A stretch of 10,258 nt of DNA from a bacterium UBP1_UBA4771 (GCA_002403295.1 DHHN01000223.1:1-10258), one strand, 5' to 3'; shown: positions 1 to 6,751, numbered from the stretch's first letter. Notes: generated from the sequence alone by a model not told the origin. A program made the numbers and translations.

Positions 1-225
1 TACCGCCGCGTCGAACGGAAAACGGCGTGGGTGCTGATGCTCGCCGGCGCCCTCATGATCGCGGTGTACGCTCTGCGTCAGATGATCGAGTCGTTTCACC
101 GCGTCACGTTCGAGAAGGTCGCCGTTCTGTTGTTCGCGGCCGGGTTCGTGCTGCTGCTCGTTTCCCTGATCCGCGAGCGGTGCCATCAATACAAGAGCGA
201 TCCGTACAAGGACGTGAAACGCTGA
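1..225 (+). CDS. Small membrane protein, C-terminal part (5' end outside window)
   Basis: The frame is open from base 1, so the true start lies upstream; 74 residues and a TGA stop at 223-225 are visible. The segment reads as a short basic stretch (YRRVERKTAW), a hydrophobic helix (about residues 10-23), an amphipathic linker with several charged residues, a second helix (about residues 44-57, rich in Leu, Val and Phe), and a charged tail ending DPYKDVKR. This is the pattern of a two-helix inner-membrane protein with both ends cytoplasmic. I do not recognise a family. It precedes the YbjQ gene by 29 bases on the same strand and may share its transcript. An internal GTG (31) or ATG could be used instead, but the hydrophobic helix starts before them and the upstream codons are in the same style, so a partial gene is more likely. 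Confidence 0.7.
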   Translation, partial: YRRVERKTAWVLMLAGALMIAVYALRQMIESFHRVTFEKVAVLLFAAGFVLLLVSLIRERCHQYKSDPYKDVKR

Positions 226-254
226 TTCGATAATTCGAGAAAGGCGGGCCGTCA

Positions 255-578
255 ATGCTCATCACGACCACCGATACGCTGCCGGGCAAGCGCATCGTCA
301 AGGTGATCGGTCTCACGAAGGGCAACACCATCCGCGCGCGGAACCTCGGCCGCGATTTCGTCGCGGCGCTGCGGAACGTCGTCGGCGGCGAGATCGTCGA
401 ATACACGAAGCTCATGGCCGAATCGCGCGAGCAGGCGCTCGACCGCATGATCGCCGCGGCGGAAGCGCTCGGGGCGAACGCGATTATCGGCATGAGGTTC
501 TCGACGGCGGAGGTGATGGAGCACTCGGCGGAGCTCCTCGCCTACGGCACCGCGGTCGTCGTGGAGGACGAGCGATGA
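255..578 (+). CDS. ybjQ: YbjQ/UPF0145 family protein
   Basis: This 107-residue protein matches the usual length of the YbjQ (UPF0145, DUF74) family, small oligomeric proteins annotated as putative heavy-metal-binding with no established biochemical role. Visible signatures are an N-terminal strand MLITTTDTLPGKRI, the core G-E-I-x2-Y-T-x-L-x-A-E-S-R (residues 45-58), the helix A-x2-R-M-x3-A-x2-LGANAIIGMRF (about 61-82), and a terminal strand with LLAYGTAVVV (94-103). ATG 255 is the only start that gives the conserved N-terminus; a weak purine-rich site (about 238-247) lies before it. The gene overlaps the next by 4 bases (ATGA, 575-578), which suggests translational coupling to the hydrolase. 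The family's putative metal link fits the Spy-like proteins downstream, but that connection is inference. The family call is firm; the function is unknown. Confidence 0.9.
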   Translation: MLITTTDTLPGKRIVKVIGLTKGNTIRARNLGRDFVAALRNVVGGEIVEYTKLMAESREQALDRMIAAAEALGANAIIGMRFSTAEVMEHSAELLAYGTAVVVEDER

Positions 579-1417
579 GGCTCGGATCGTTCGAGATCCG
601 GGCGGTCGACGCGGGTTCCTTCCGTCTCGACGGCGGCGCGATGTTCGGCGTCGTGCCGAAGGTGCTCTGGAGCCGAACGAACCCCTCGGACGGCGACAAC
701 CGCATCGCCATGGCGATGCGCTGCCTCTATCTCGAAGGGGGCGGACGACGGCTCGTCGTCGATGGAGGCTCCGGTCCGGATCTCGGCGAGAAGATGCGGC
801 GAAACTACGCGATCGAAACGCGGGGCCTTCGGGCCTCGCTCGCGGCGGCGTCCGTCGATCCCGACGCGGTGACCGACGCCGTGGCGACCCACCTCCACTT
901 CGACCACGCCGGCGGCTTCTGCTATCGGGACGGCGGGTCGATCCGGCTTTCGATGCCGGGAGCGGTTCACCGCGTCCAGCGGCGGCAATGGGAAGCGGCG
1001 CTTCGGCCGAACGAGAAGGACCGCGCGAGCTTCTTCATGGAACACCTGCTGCCGATCGAGCGCGCCGGTCTTCTCGAGCTCGTCGACGGCGAGAAGGAGA
1101 TATTCCCCGGCGTCACCCTCCTGCCGACCGAGGGTCATACGCCCGGGCATCAGGTCGTGCTCGTCTCGACGAGCGCGGGGAAGCTCCTCTACTGCGCGGA
1201 CCTCGTCCCGCTCGCGTCCCACGTGAACCTTCCGTACATCATGGCCTACGATCATTTTCCGCTGCGCACGCTCGAGGAGAAGAAGCGCCTCCTCGGCCGC
1301 GCGGCCGACGAGGGCTGGATACTCTTCTTCGAGCACGATCCCGAAATCGCCGCGGCGACGGTCCGCCGGACCGACGAGGGCGGGTTCGCGCTCGGCGACG
1401 TTCTGGACCTCTCATAG
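575..1417 (+). CDS. MBL-fold metallohydrolase
   Basis: This 280-residue cytosolic protein has no signal peptide and carries the complete metallo-beta-lactamase-fold metal site. HLHFDHAGG lies at residues 106-114 (H106, H108, D110, H111), GHTPGH at 187-192 (H192), D209 in YCADL, and H254 in FFEHDP. A VVDGGSGPDLG stretch (61-71) is the usual strand and turn before the first metal motif. The full ligand set supports a dinuclear metal hydrolase of the Lactamase_B superfamily. Its layout and length resemble the lactonase and small-ester group, including AHL-lactonase-like enzymes, but the substrate cannot be read from sequence. ATG 575 overlaps the ybjQ stop (ATGA), and the sigma-factor gene begins 11 bases after its stop, so it is probably co-expressed with both. 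It could be an unrelated housekeeping hydrolase that merely shares the transcript. Confidence 0.9.
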   Translation: MRLGSFEIRAVDAGSFRLDGGAMFGVVPKVLWSRTNPSDGDNRIAMAMRCLYLEGGGRRLVVDGGSGPDLGEKMRRNYAIETRGLRASLAAASVDPDAVTDAVATHLHFDHAGGFCYRDGGSIRLSMPGAVHRVQRRQWEAALRPNEKDRASFFMEHLLPIERAGLLELVDGEKEIFPGVTLLPTEGHTPGHQVVLVSTSAGKLLYCADLVPLASHVNLPYIMAYDHFPLRTLEEKKRLLGRAADEGWILFFEHDPEIAAATVRRTDEGGFALGDVLDLS

Positions 1418-1428
1418 CGACGCGACGC

Positions 1429-1995
1429 ATGCTGGACGACGCCGAACTCATGCAGCGAACGGCCGCCGGCGACGGAGAGGCCTTTCGCGTTCTCGTCGAA
1501 CGCCACGGCACGGCCGTGCATTCGTTCTTCCTCCGCCTCGTCCGGAACGTCGACGACGCGGAGGATCTGACGCAGGAGCTTTTTCTCGCGCTCTTCCGCT
1601 CCGCCGGCCGGTACCGGCCCGACGCCCCGTTCACCGCATACCTGTACCGCATCGCCTCGAACATGGCGGCGAGCCATATGCGCCGCCGCTCCGCCCGCCG
1701 GACGCAGTCCCTCGACGAGCTCGCCGAGGCCGGCTTCGAGTCGGCGACCGCCCGGCACGAGGACCATCCGGAGCGGACCTTCGAGGAGCGCGAGATGCGC
1801 CGTCGCTACGAGAATGCGCTCGCGCGACTGCCGGGCGACTGGCGTATCGCGCTCGAGCTGCGCGTCGGAAGGGAGCTTTCCTACGGGGAGATAGCGGCGG
1901 CGATGGGGAAGAGCGTTTCCGCCGTCGAGTCGATCCTCGTGCGGGCGCGCGAGCGCGTCGCCGCCGAAATGGGGGACGTGGGGCGGCGCGAATAA
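1429..1995 (+). CDS. ECF-type RNA polymerase sigma factor
   Basis: This 188-residue protein has the size and two-domain layout of extracytoplasmic-function sigma-70 factors. Region 2 spans about residues 15-85 and contains DAEDLTQELFLALFRSAGRY (43-62), the core-binding and -10 recognition helices, followed by FTAYLYRIASNMAASHMRR. A charged linker (about 95-122) precedes region 4 (about 125-176): ALARLPGDWRIALELR, then the helix-turn-helix ELSYGEIAAAMGKSVSAVES and a basic end. ATG 1429 follows the hydrolase stop by 11 bases with no clear Shine-Dalgarno, so initiation probably depends on coupling to upstream translation. The zinc-finger anti-sigma gene lies 66 bases downstream and is the likely partner. 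The factor presumably directs transcription of an envelope-stress regulon including its own cassette. I cannot identify its recognition sequence here. Confidence 0.95.
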   Translation: MLDDAELMQRTAAGDGEAFRVLVERHGTAVHSFFLRLVRNVDDAEDLTQELFLALFRSAGRYRPDAPFTAYLYRIASNMAASHMRRRSARRTQSLDELAEAGFESATARHEDHPERTFEEREMRRRYENALARLPGDWRIALELRVGRELSYGEIAAAMGKSVSAVESILVRARERVAAEMGDVGRRE

Positions 1996-2049
1996 TCGTT
2001 CGTTCGAGGCGCAGGGTTTTCACGCGCCGGGCGATGTATCAATATGACG

Positions 2050-2054
2050 GGAGG
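2050..2054 (+). promoter_or_regulatory. Shine-Dalgarno fixing the anti-sigma start
   Basis: GGAGG sits 7 bases before ATG 2062. It selects that codon over the in-frame ATG 2044, which would add six residues (MTGGAG) and has no comparable site. The product from 2062 begins MDCRTC, as zinc-finger anti-sigma proteins typically do. Confidence 0.75.
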
Positions 2055-2061
2055 AGCAGGA

Positions 2062-2514
2062 ATGGATTGCCGAACGTGCAGAATCTTGATTTCGCGGGAG
2101 ATAGACGGGGAGGCGGCCGGCGCCGATCGGGCGGGGTTCGACCGGCACCTCGGATCCTGCGCATACTGCGCCTCGTTCCGCGACAGCGCCCGTCGGGCGA
2201 ACGCCGTTCATCGGGCGATCCCGGAGAGAGCGCCGAGCCCGAGGCTCGTGGCCTCCATCCTTGCCGCGACCGTCGAGCGGCGGGAGATCCCGCGGACGCG
2301 CTGGTGGCTCCGGATCGCGGTGCCCGCGGCGGCCGCGGCGGTCTTCGTTCTGGGGTTCTGGGTCGGCAGCCTCATGCACGAGCGGTACGGCGGCGAGAGC
2401 GCGTCGACGCTCGCCGGAGGCGCAGCCGGGCTCGAGCTCGAGTACCTCGACGAGTATCCGCCCGGTTCCTTCGGCGATATCCTCGCGGCCTCCTACGAGG
2501 GAGGTATGGAATGA
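2062..2514 (+). CDS. Zinc-finger anti-sigma factor, single-pass membrane protein
   Basis: The 150-residue product has a cytoplasmic zinc-binding anti-sigma (ZAS) domain and one membrane helix. The motif H29-x3-C33-x2-C36 (RHLGSCAYC) follows an N-terminal C3-x2-C6 and the typical helix ISREIDGE (10-17), which matches the ZAS fold of RsrA/ChrR type. A linker (40-80) leads to the membrane segment WWLRIAVPAAAAAVFVLGFW (about 81-100) and then a roughly 45-residue periplasmic, acidic C-terminus (ELEYLDEYPP). It probably holds the sigma factor encoded just upstream inactive at the membrane and releases it on an envelope signal. The small periplasmic end could contact the Spy-like protein encoded next, whose ATG overlaps this stop (ATGA, 2511-2514). 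The 66-base gap from the sigma gene is longer than other gaps in the cluster but shows no clear promoter. Confidence 0.9.
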   Translation: MDCRTCRILISREIDGEAAGADRAGFDRHLGSCAYCASFRDSARRANAVHRAIPERAPSPRLVASILAATVERREIPRTRWWLRIAVPAAAAAVFVLGFWVGSLMHERYGGESASTLAGGAAGLELEYLDEYPPGSFGDILAASYEGGME

Positions 2515-3026
2515 AACGGGACGTTCTCAAGATCGCGCTCGTCGTCTCCCTCGTGTTCAACGCGGCTGTTATCGGAGCCTTCGCCTACGGGTTCGCGAGA
2601 CGCCCGGCGCCCCCGGAGGACTGTCCGGCGCCGGAGCAGTTCGCGTCCCACGGCAGGCGGATCGCGCGCCACATCGGAGTTCCACGGGAGAGGACGATGA
2701 GGTTCGTCCGCGTCATGGCGGACTCCTCCCGCGAGACGGCCGGAATACGCAGCGCGCTGCGGAGCGCGCGCGGGGAGCTCATCGTGCTCATCGAGGCGGG
2801 CGAGCCGGATGAGGGCGCGATCATGGCGAAGGTCGACGAAGTGTCGCGTCTCCAGGGAGATCTCGAGAAGCGGGTCGTTGCGCGGCTCCTCGACGCGAGG
2901 ACCGTTTTGACGCACGAAGAGCGCGCGCGGTTCATGCACCTGATCAGGCACCGATGCATTTCCGAAGACTCCGCCGGGCGTTTCACGCAACCCGTCGGGG
3001 GACGGAAAGAAAGAGGGGTTCGATGA
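2511..3026 (+). CDS. Membrane-anchored Spy/CpxP/CnrX-like periplasmic sensor
   Basis: The 171-residue protein has an uncleaved-looking N-terminal anchor (KIALVVSLVFNAAVIGAFAYGF, about residues 7-28), then a helical periplasmic domain. That domain resembles the Metal_resist/LTXXQ superfamily (CnrX, ZraP, CpxP, Spy). A helix with H47 and H54 is followed by long amphipathic helices (about 60-95 and 101-130) and a final helix opened by LTHEER (133-138), a variant of the LTxxQ signature, with M142, H143, H147 and C149. In CnrX the metal ligands are His and Met residues on the first and last helices of a membrane-anchored domain, so this His/Met/Cys placement is suggestive, though no residue-level equivalence is proven. 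The start is coupled to the anti-sigma stop and its own stop is overlapped by the next ATG. It is the likely periplasmic signal input to the anti-sigma. A general periplasmic chaperone is the alternative. Confidence 0.75.
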   Translation: MKRDVLKIALVVSLVFNAAVIGAFAYGFARRPAPPEDCPAPEQFASHGRRIARHIGVPRERTMRFVRVMADSSRETAGIRSALRSARGELIVLIEAGEPDEGAIMAKVDEVSRLQGDLEKRVVARLLDARTVLTHEERARFMHLIRHRCISEDSAGRFTQPVGGRKERGVR

Positions 3027-3889
3027 TGATGAAGCGTTTCGCAGCCATGGCGGCGCTCGCGTCGCTCGTGATGTTCGCGGCGTCGATGGCCGCCGCTCAG
3101 GAGAAAGAAGTGAAGGTCACCATCGTGGCGGAGGACGAAGCGTCGGCGCCGCGCGCGGGAGCGATGAAGCTCACCGACGAGCAGCGGGCGAAAGTCGATG
3201 AGCTCCGCACGGAACAGCGGCTCCGGACCATCGAGCTGCGCGCCGATCTCGCGAAGCTCGGGGTCGAGCTCAAGCGCGAGACGGGCAAGAGCGAACCCGA
3301 CATGGAGGCCGTCGAGGCCGTTCTCAAGAAGATGTCCGCGGTCCGGGAGCGGATCCAGATGAGCCGTATTGAGCACGGCATGGCGATGAAGAAGCTCCTC
3401 GGCGACGGCTGGCGGAGCCACGCGCGGCGGGAGCGCGGCGAAAAGGACACGATGTGGATCGGGGCCGGGGAGTGCGAGGAACACGGCGATCGCGACGTCC
3501 GCGTGATCCGTTTCAAGGATCGAGAGGGCGCCGCCCGGCAGGGCGCGGACGGCCGGCGCCTCGGCGGCATGGCGGTGGTTCCGCACGCGAAAGCGAGCGG
3601 ACACGCTCCGGGAAGCCCGGCCATGATGAAGCACGTTCGCAAGGGCATTGTCCCGAAGGCGAGCTGCCCGGCGCACGACGCGCGCGGCGGCAAGGCTCTC
3701 CGGGCGCGCTCGGCGCGCAAGGTCTGCTCCGGTTCGTGCGCGGCGCACAAGAGCAACTGGGAATCGCGGATGTTCCGTCCCCGCGGCAAGAAGACCGAGC
3801 ATCGCTGCGTATGCGGCGGGAGACATGTCGAGTGGAGACACGAAATGCCCGCGGAAGGCCGGCGGATGAAGGCGTCCGGCGGCCGGTAG
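3023..3889 (+). CDS. Secreted Spy/CpxP-like protein with Cys/His-rich C-terminal tail
   Basis: The 288-residue product starts with a signal peptide (MMMKRFAAMAALASLVMFAA, likely cleaved after the AAA at residues 23-25). Residues 49-130 form a Spy/CpxP-like helical domain opening with KLTDEQRAKVDELR (LTxxQ motif at 50-54), with a helical hairpin through about 128. The remaining 160 residues are unlike that family: basic, Gly/Ala/Arg-rich and strewn with metal-ligand candidates. These are C151-x2-H154, C215-x2-H218, C235-x3-C239-x2-H242, H260-R-C262-V-C264-x3-H268 and H273. ATG 3023 overlaps the previous stop (ATGA) with AAGAGGGG at 3011-3018; ATG 3026 or 3029 would shorten it by only one or two residues. 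The protein probably acts in the periplasm, binding metal or unfolded protein. It is the last gene before the 3944 hairpin. The function of the tail is unknown. Confidence 0.75.
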   Translation: MMMKRFAAMAALASLVMFAASMAAAQEKEVKVTIVAEDEASAPRAGAMKLTDEQRAKVDELRTEQRLRTIELRADLAKLGVELKRETGKSEPDMEAVEAVLKKMSAVRERIQMSRIEHGMAMKKLLGDGWRSHARRERGEKDTMWIGAGECEEHGDRDVRVIRFKDREGAARQGADGRRLGGMAVVPHAKASGHAPGSPAMMKHVRKGIVPKASCPAHDARGGKALRARSARKVCSGSCAAHKSNWESRMFRPRGKKTEHRCVCGGRHVEWRHEMPAEGRRMKASGGR

Positions 3890-3943
3890 GAGGAGACCCC
3901 CCGCCGTTTCGGGCGACCGGGCGGCGCTCCTTTTCCCACCACG

Positions 3944-3974
3944 GCGGCGAGGCGCGTGAGCGCCTCGCCGCTTT
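3944..3974 (+). terminator. Hairpin terminator after the sigma-factor operon
   Basis: A perfect 12-bp inverted repeat (GCGGCGAGGCGC at 3944-3955 and its complement at 3960-3971) encloses a GTGA loop and is followed by TTT. It lies 54 bases after the plus-strand stop and 8 bases beyond the minus-strand beta-barrel stop. The T run is short, so the intrinsic terminator call rests mainly on the very stable stem and the convergent position. On the minus strand no T run follows the stem. Confidence 0.7.
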
Positions 3975-3979
3975 CCACG

Positions 3980-4651
3980 TCAGTTGATTCGAACGGACGC
4001 CATGAGATAGATGAAAACGCCGCTGTAGTCGAGACGGATGGGGGAGGACGGATCGAACGATCCCGGGAACCCGAACTTGTCGTTCAGCTCTCCGATCTTG
4101 AGGCTCCGGTAGCCGAGCTGAAAACCCATCTCGATCGGATTGATGAAGTTCGTGTGCGCCTCCACGTACGCTTCGTAGCCGGAGCCATCTCCCCTGAATT
4201 CGTCGAGGTAGCCTTCGTTCGTTTCGTACAGGGCGTCGGCCCAGCAGATGTTCGCCCCGATGCAGATATTCATGACATCCTTGATTTCGAATACGGTGCC
4301 GACGGCTCCGAGCGTGAATAGGTCCGCCGGCGTCTTGAAGTAGATCGAGGAGGAGGGCTCGACGGCGCTCGTTTCGCCCCAGAGATGCTCGTATCCTCCC
4401 GCGAGGGCCGCGATGCTGCGGTACCAGATGCGTCCCTGGATCCTGAAATTGACCCCCCTGTCGAGCTTGCGGATGCTGATGTTGTTTTCCTGCGAGACGA
4501 TGGTGGCATGCTCGTTGAGCGCGTTCATCGAGTAGTACCCGACGCCCGCGCCGCCGCCGACGGAGAATCCGAGGGGGAACGCTCCGGCGCCCCCGCGCGC
4601 CGTTGCGAGAACCGCCGCCGTCAGCGCGATCAGCGCCGCCTTCCTTTTCAT
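3980..4651 (-). CDS. Predicted outer-membrane beta-barrel protein, unassigned family
   Basis: The 223-residue protein has a clear signal peptide (MKRKAALIALTAAVLATARG, cleavage likely after AGA at residue 24). The mature chain alternates short amphipathic strands with Gly/Asp/Asn turns: FSVGGGAGVGYYSM, VNFRIQGRIWYR, LAGGYEHLW, FTLGAVGTVFEI, EMGFQLGYRSL and a last strand YSGVFIYLMASVRIN. This fits a small 8-strand barrel of the outer-membrane-protein beta-barrel type, although the final residue is Asn rather than the usual Phe. I cannot assign a named family or a cargo. ATG 4651 is preceded by a GGAAAGGGG-type site about 10 bases upstream on the minus strand. It follows the aminotransferase by 31 bases and is the last gene of the minus-strand group, ending 8 bases from the 3944-3971 hairpin. 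Confidence 0.7.
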   Translation of the reverse strand: MKRKAALIALTAAVLATARGGAGAFPLGFSVGGGAGVGYYSMNALNEHATIVSQENNISIRKLDRGVNFRIQGRIWYRSIAALAGGYEHLWGETSAVEPSSSIYFKTPADLFTLGAVGTVFEIKDVMNICIGANICWADALYETNEGYLDEFRGDGSGYEAYVEAHTNFINPIEMGFQLGYRSLKIGELNDKFGFPGSFDPSSPIRLDYSGVFIYLMASVRIN

Positions 4652-4682
4652 GCCGCATCCACCCCTTTCCCGGACGGCCGCC

Positions 4683-5915
4683 TCAGCGGGCCCGGTCGTT
4701 CAGGTATGTTTCCAGCCGCCGGACGCCCTCGGCGATCCGTTCGATGGAGTTCGCGTACGATATGCGAAGGTATCCCTCGCCCCCCTCTCCGAAATCGATC
4801 CCGGGCGCGACCGCCACGCCGGAACACTCGAGCATATCGAATGCGAGACGCAGGGAATCGCCGTCGATGTGCCGGGCGTTCACGAGAAAGTAGAAGGCGC
4901 CCCGCGGCTCGACCGCGGAGCGGAGCCCAAGCCTCGGGAGCTCCGCGAGGAGATACCGGCGTCGCGCGTCGTACGTGCGCCGCATCTCCTCGATCTCGGG
5001 GTGCGTTTCGGAGAGGGCGGCGATCCCCGCCTGCTGGGCGAAGGAGCTCGCGCAGATGAAAAGGTTCTGCTGGAGTATCTGCAGACGGCGGATATGGCAC
5101 GCGGGGGCGACCACCCAGCCGAGCCGCCACCCCGTCATCGCGTACCGCTTCGAGAAGCCGTTGAGGACGAACGCGTCGGGGGCGAACTCGAGAGCGGAGC
5201 GCGCCCGCTCGCCGTACACGAGCCCGTGATAGATCTCGTCGCTGATGGCGGGTATCCCGAGATCGCAGAGCGCCGCGAGATCGCCGGGCGGGACGAGCGT
5301 GCCGGCCGGATTCGAGGGGGAGTTGACGATGATCCCCTTCGTGCGCGGGCCGATCGCGCGGCGCACCGCTGCGGGATCGAGCTGGAACCCCGTCTCCTCG
5401 CCCGTCGCCACGCGCCTCGGAACGCCTCTCAGGTGCCGTATGAAATTCGGATAGCAGGGGTACCCCGGGTCGCCGACGATGATCTCGTCCCCCGGCTCCT
5501 CGATGAGGAGCGAAAGAACGAGGAGCAGCGCCGGCGAGGTCCCCATGGTCACGATGACGCGATCCGGGGAGACGCTCGCGCCGTACGCGGTTTCGTAGTG
5601 GCGGGCGATGGCGGCGCGGAGCGAGGCCGTGCCCCGGCTGTCCGTGTAGTGCGTGTCCCCGCGCCGGAGCGCTTCCTCGGCGGCCCGCACGATGCGCGGC
5701 GGCGTCGGAAAATCGGGCTCCCCGATCTCGAGGTGCACGATCGATCGGCCCGCGCGCTCGAGCTCGAGCGCGCGCTCGAGGACCTCCATGACGATGAACG
5801 GCCGGATCGCGCTGGCCTCCGCGCGCCCGGCGAGCGGGGGGCCGGTCGAAGCTGCGCGTTCGCGTTTCGACCGCGTGCGCGGCCTTCGCGGCGCCGTGTT
5901 GCGTTTCGCGGGCAT
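4683..5915 (-). CDS. Class I/II PLP-dependent aminotransferase
   Basis: The 410-residue enzyme carries the fold-type I aminotransferase signatures in order. They are EIGEPDFPTPP (63-73), the Y90 and G95 region HYTDSRGTASLR, the phosphate-side MGTSPALL (124-131), DPGYP (149-153), NSPSNPAGT (198-206), ISDEIYHGLVYG (224-235) with D226 for the pyridine nitrogen, SKRYAMTGWRLGW (255-267) with the Schiff-base lysine K256, and R384 in RISYANS for the substrate carboxylate. It belongs to the aspartate aminotransferase superfamily. The amino donor is not determinable, and broad aspartate/aromatic/alanine specificity is possible. The first ~25 residues (PAKRNTAPRRPRTRSKRER) are an unusual basic extension, but ATG 5915 is the only start before M43, which would cut into the conserved N-terminal helix. 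It lies 33 bases downstream of the YfiH-type gene and is probably co-transcribed with it. Confidence 0.92.
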   Translation of the reverse strand: MPAKRNTAPRRPRTRSKRERAASTGPPLAGRAEASAIRPFIVMEVLERALELERAGRSIVHLEIGEPDFPTPPRIVRAAEEALRRGDTHYTDSRGTASLRAAIARHYETAYGASVSPDRVIVTMGTSPALLLVLSLLIEEPGDEIIVGDPGYPCYPNFIRHLRGVPRRVATGEETGFQLDPAAVRRAIGPRTKGIIVNSPSNPAGTLVPPGDLAALCDLGIPAISDEIYHGLVYGERARSALEFAPDAFVLNGFSKRYAMTGWRLGWVVAPACHIRRLQILQQNLFICASSFAQQAGIAALSETHPEIEEMRRTYDARRRYLLAELPRLGLRSAVEPRGAFYFLVNARHIDGDSLRLAFDMLECSGVAVAPGIDFGEGGEGYLRISYANSIERIAEGVRRLETYLNDRAR

Positions 5916-5948
5916 GCACTTGAAAGATATCGTCCGGGACGGCGCGCG

Positions 5949-6740
5949 TCAACGCCATCGTTCGGGAGGCGAGCCCGGCGGACGGATGACGGCGACCGTC
6001 CAGTGCCTGCCGGTGACGCCGCCGTCGCGGCGGTGCGAGAAGAAGAGATCCGGATTGCACGCCGTGCAGAGACCGGCGGAAAGGATGCGGTTTCGTTCGA
6101 GCCCCTGATCGAGAAGCGAGCGCACGACGTGCGCCTCGAGATCGAGATGCCAGGCGCCGCCGGCGAACCGCCGGACCGCCCGCGGAAACCGCATCGCTTC
6201 GTTCCGTTCGACGGTATAACAGCTCGCGCAGATGCCGGGACCGATCGCGGCGATCGCATAGGCGGGCTCGACGCCGAACCGGTCGCGGAGCATTTTCACG
6301 GCGCGACCCGCGATGCCTCTCCGGGCGCCCATCCTGCCGACGTGGAGCGCGGCGAGGGCCCGTTCGGGAGGGGAATATATGACGAGCGGATAGCAATCGG
6401 CCGTGCTGATCGCGAGCGCGAGACCCTCGACCCGCGTGGCGAATCCGTCGACGCCGCGGTAGAGGCCGCCCCGCGAAACGATCGCGATCTCGGCGCCGTG
6501 GATCTGTCCCGCGCGGGCGAGGCGCCGCGCCGGAATCCCGAGCGCGGCGAGGAGCCGGCGCCTGTTCTCGCGGATGTTCGAGACGCGGTCGCCGAGGGAA
6601 CCTCCGAGATTGAGCGATTCGAAGGGAGGCCCGCTCGCGCCCCCGGGGCGCGCGGCCACGTGCAGGGAGAGTTCGGCCGCCATCGCCCCGAGCGCGGGGA
6701 AGCGGCCGATCCGGAGTCCGTCGACGGCGATCCATTCCAT
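5949..6740 (-). CDS. pgeF: YfiH/PgeF-type laccase-domain protein (purine nucleoside phosphorylase/peptidoglycan editing family)
   Basis: The 263-residue protein matches the multicopper-polyphenol-oxidase-like YfiH family, whose members have been described as purine nucleoside phosphorylases/adenosine deaminases and as peptidoglycan editing factors. Visible marks are SLNLGGSLGD (42-51), the three predicted metal ligands H81 (QIHG), C116 (TADCYP) and H133 (ALHVGR), GPGICASCYTV (168-177), and FFSHRRDGGVTGR (233-245). The normally conserved H-A-G-W-R-G around the last histidine reads H-V-G-R-M-G (133-138), an unusual change. I chose ATG 6740, with an AGAGG site about 8 bases upstream, over the longer in-frame ATG 6800, whose extra residues are not part of the family. 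It is the first gene of the minus-strand trio and diverges from the threonine-synthase-like gene. The family call is strong; activity is less certain because of the altered motif. Confidence 0.88.
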   Translation of the reverse strand: MEWIAVDGLRIGRFPALGAMAAELSLHVAARPGGASGPPFESLNLGGSLGDRVSNIRENRRRLLAALGIPARRLARAGQIHGAEIAIVSRGGLYRGVDGFATRVEGLALAISTADCYPLVIYSPPERALAALHVGRMGARRGIAGRAVKMLRDRFGVEPAYAIAAIGPGICASCYTVERNEAMRFPRAVRRFAGGAWHLDLEAHVVRSLLDQGLERNRILSAGLCTACNPDLFFSHRRDGGVTGRHWTVAVIRPPGSPPERWR

Positions 6741-6751
6741 CGCTTGACCTC

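Noticed and set aside
988..1428. Upstream in-frame extension of the sigma-factor frame into the hydrolase gene
   Set aside because: The extension is low-complexity Arg/Pro sequence antagonistic to the MBL frame. ATG 1429 gives a normal-length ECF sigma factor.
2008..2028. GGCGC/GCGCC repeat between sigma and anti-sigma genes as a terminator
   Set aside because: It has only a 5-bp stem with an 11-base loop and no T run after it, which is within chance for this composition.
2034..2510. N-terminal extension of the 2511 gene back to 2034
   Set aside because: The extension is Arg-rich shadow sequence of the anti-sigma gene. ATG 2511 begins a clean membrane anchor and forms an ATGA overlap.
3683..3889. 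Cys/His cluster of the 3023 gene as a c-type cytochrome domain
   Set aside because: No CxxCH is present; the spacing is C-x2-H and C-V-C, so heme attachment is not indicated.
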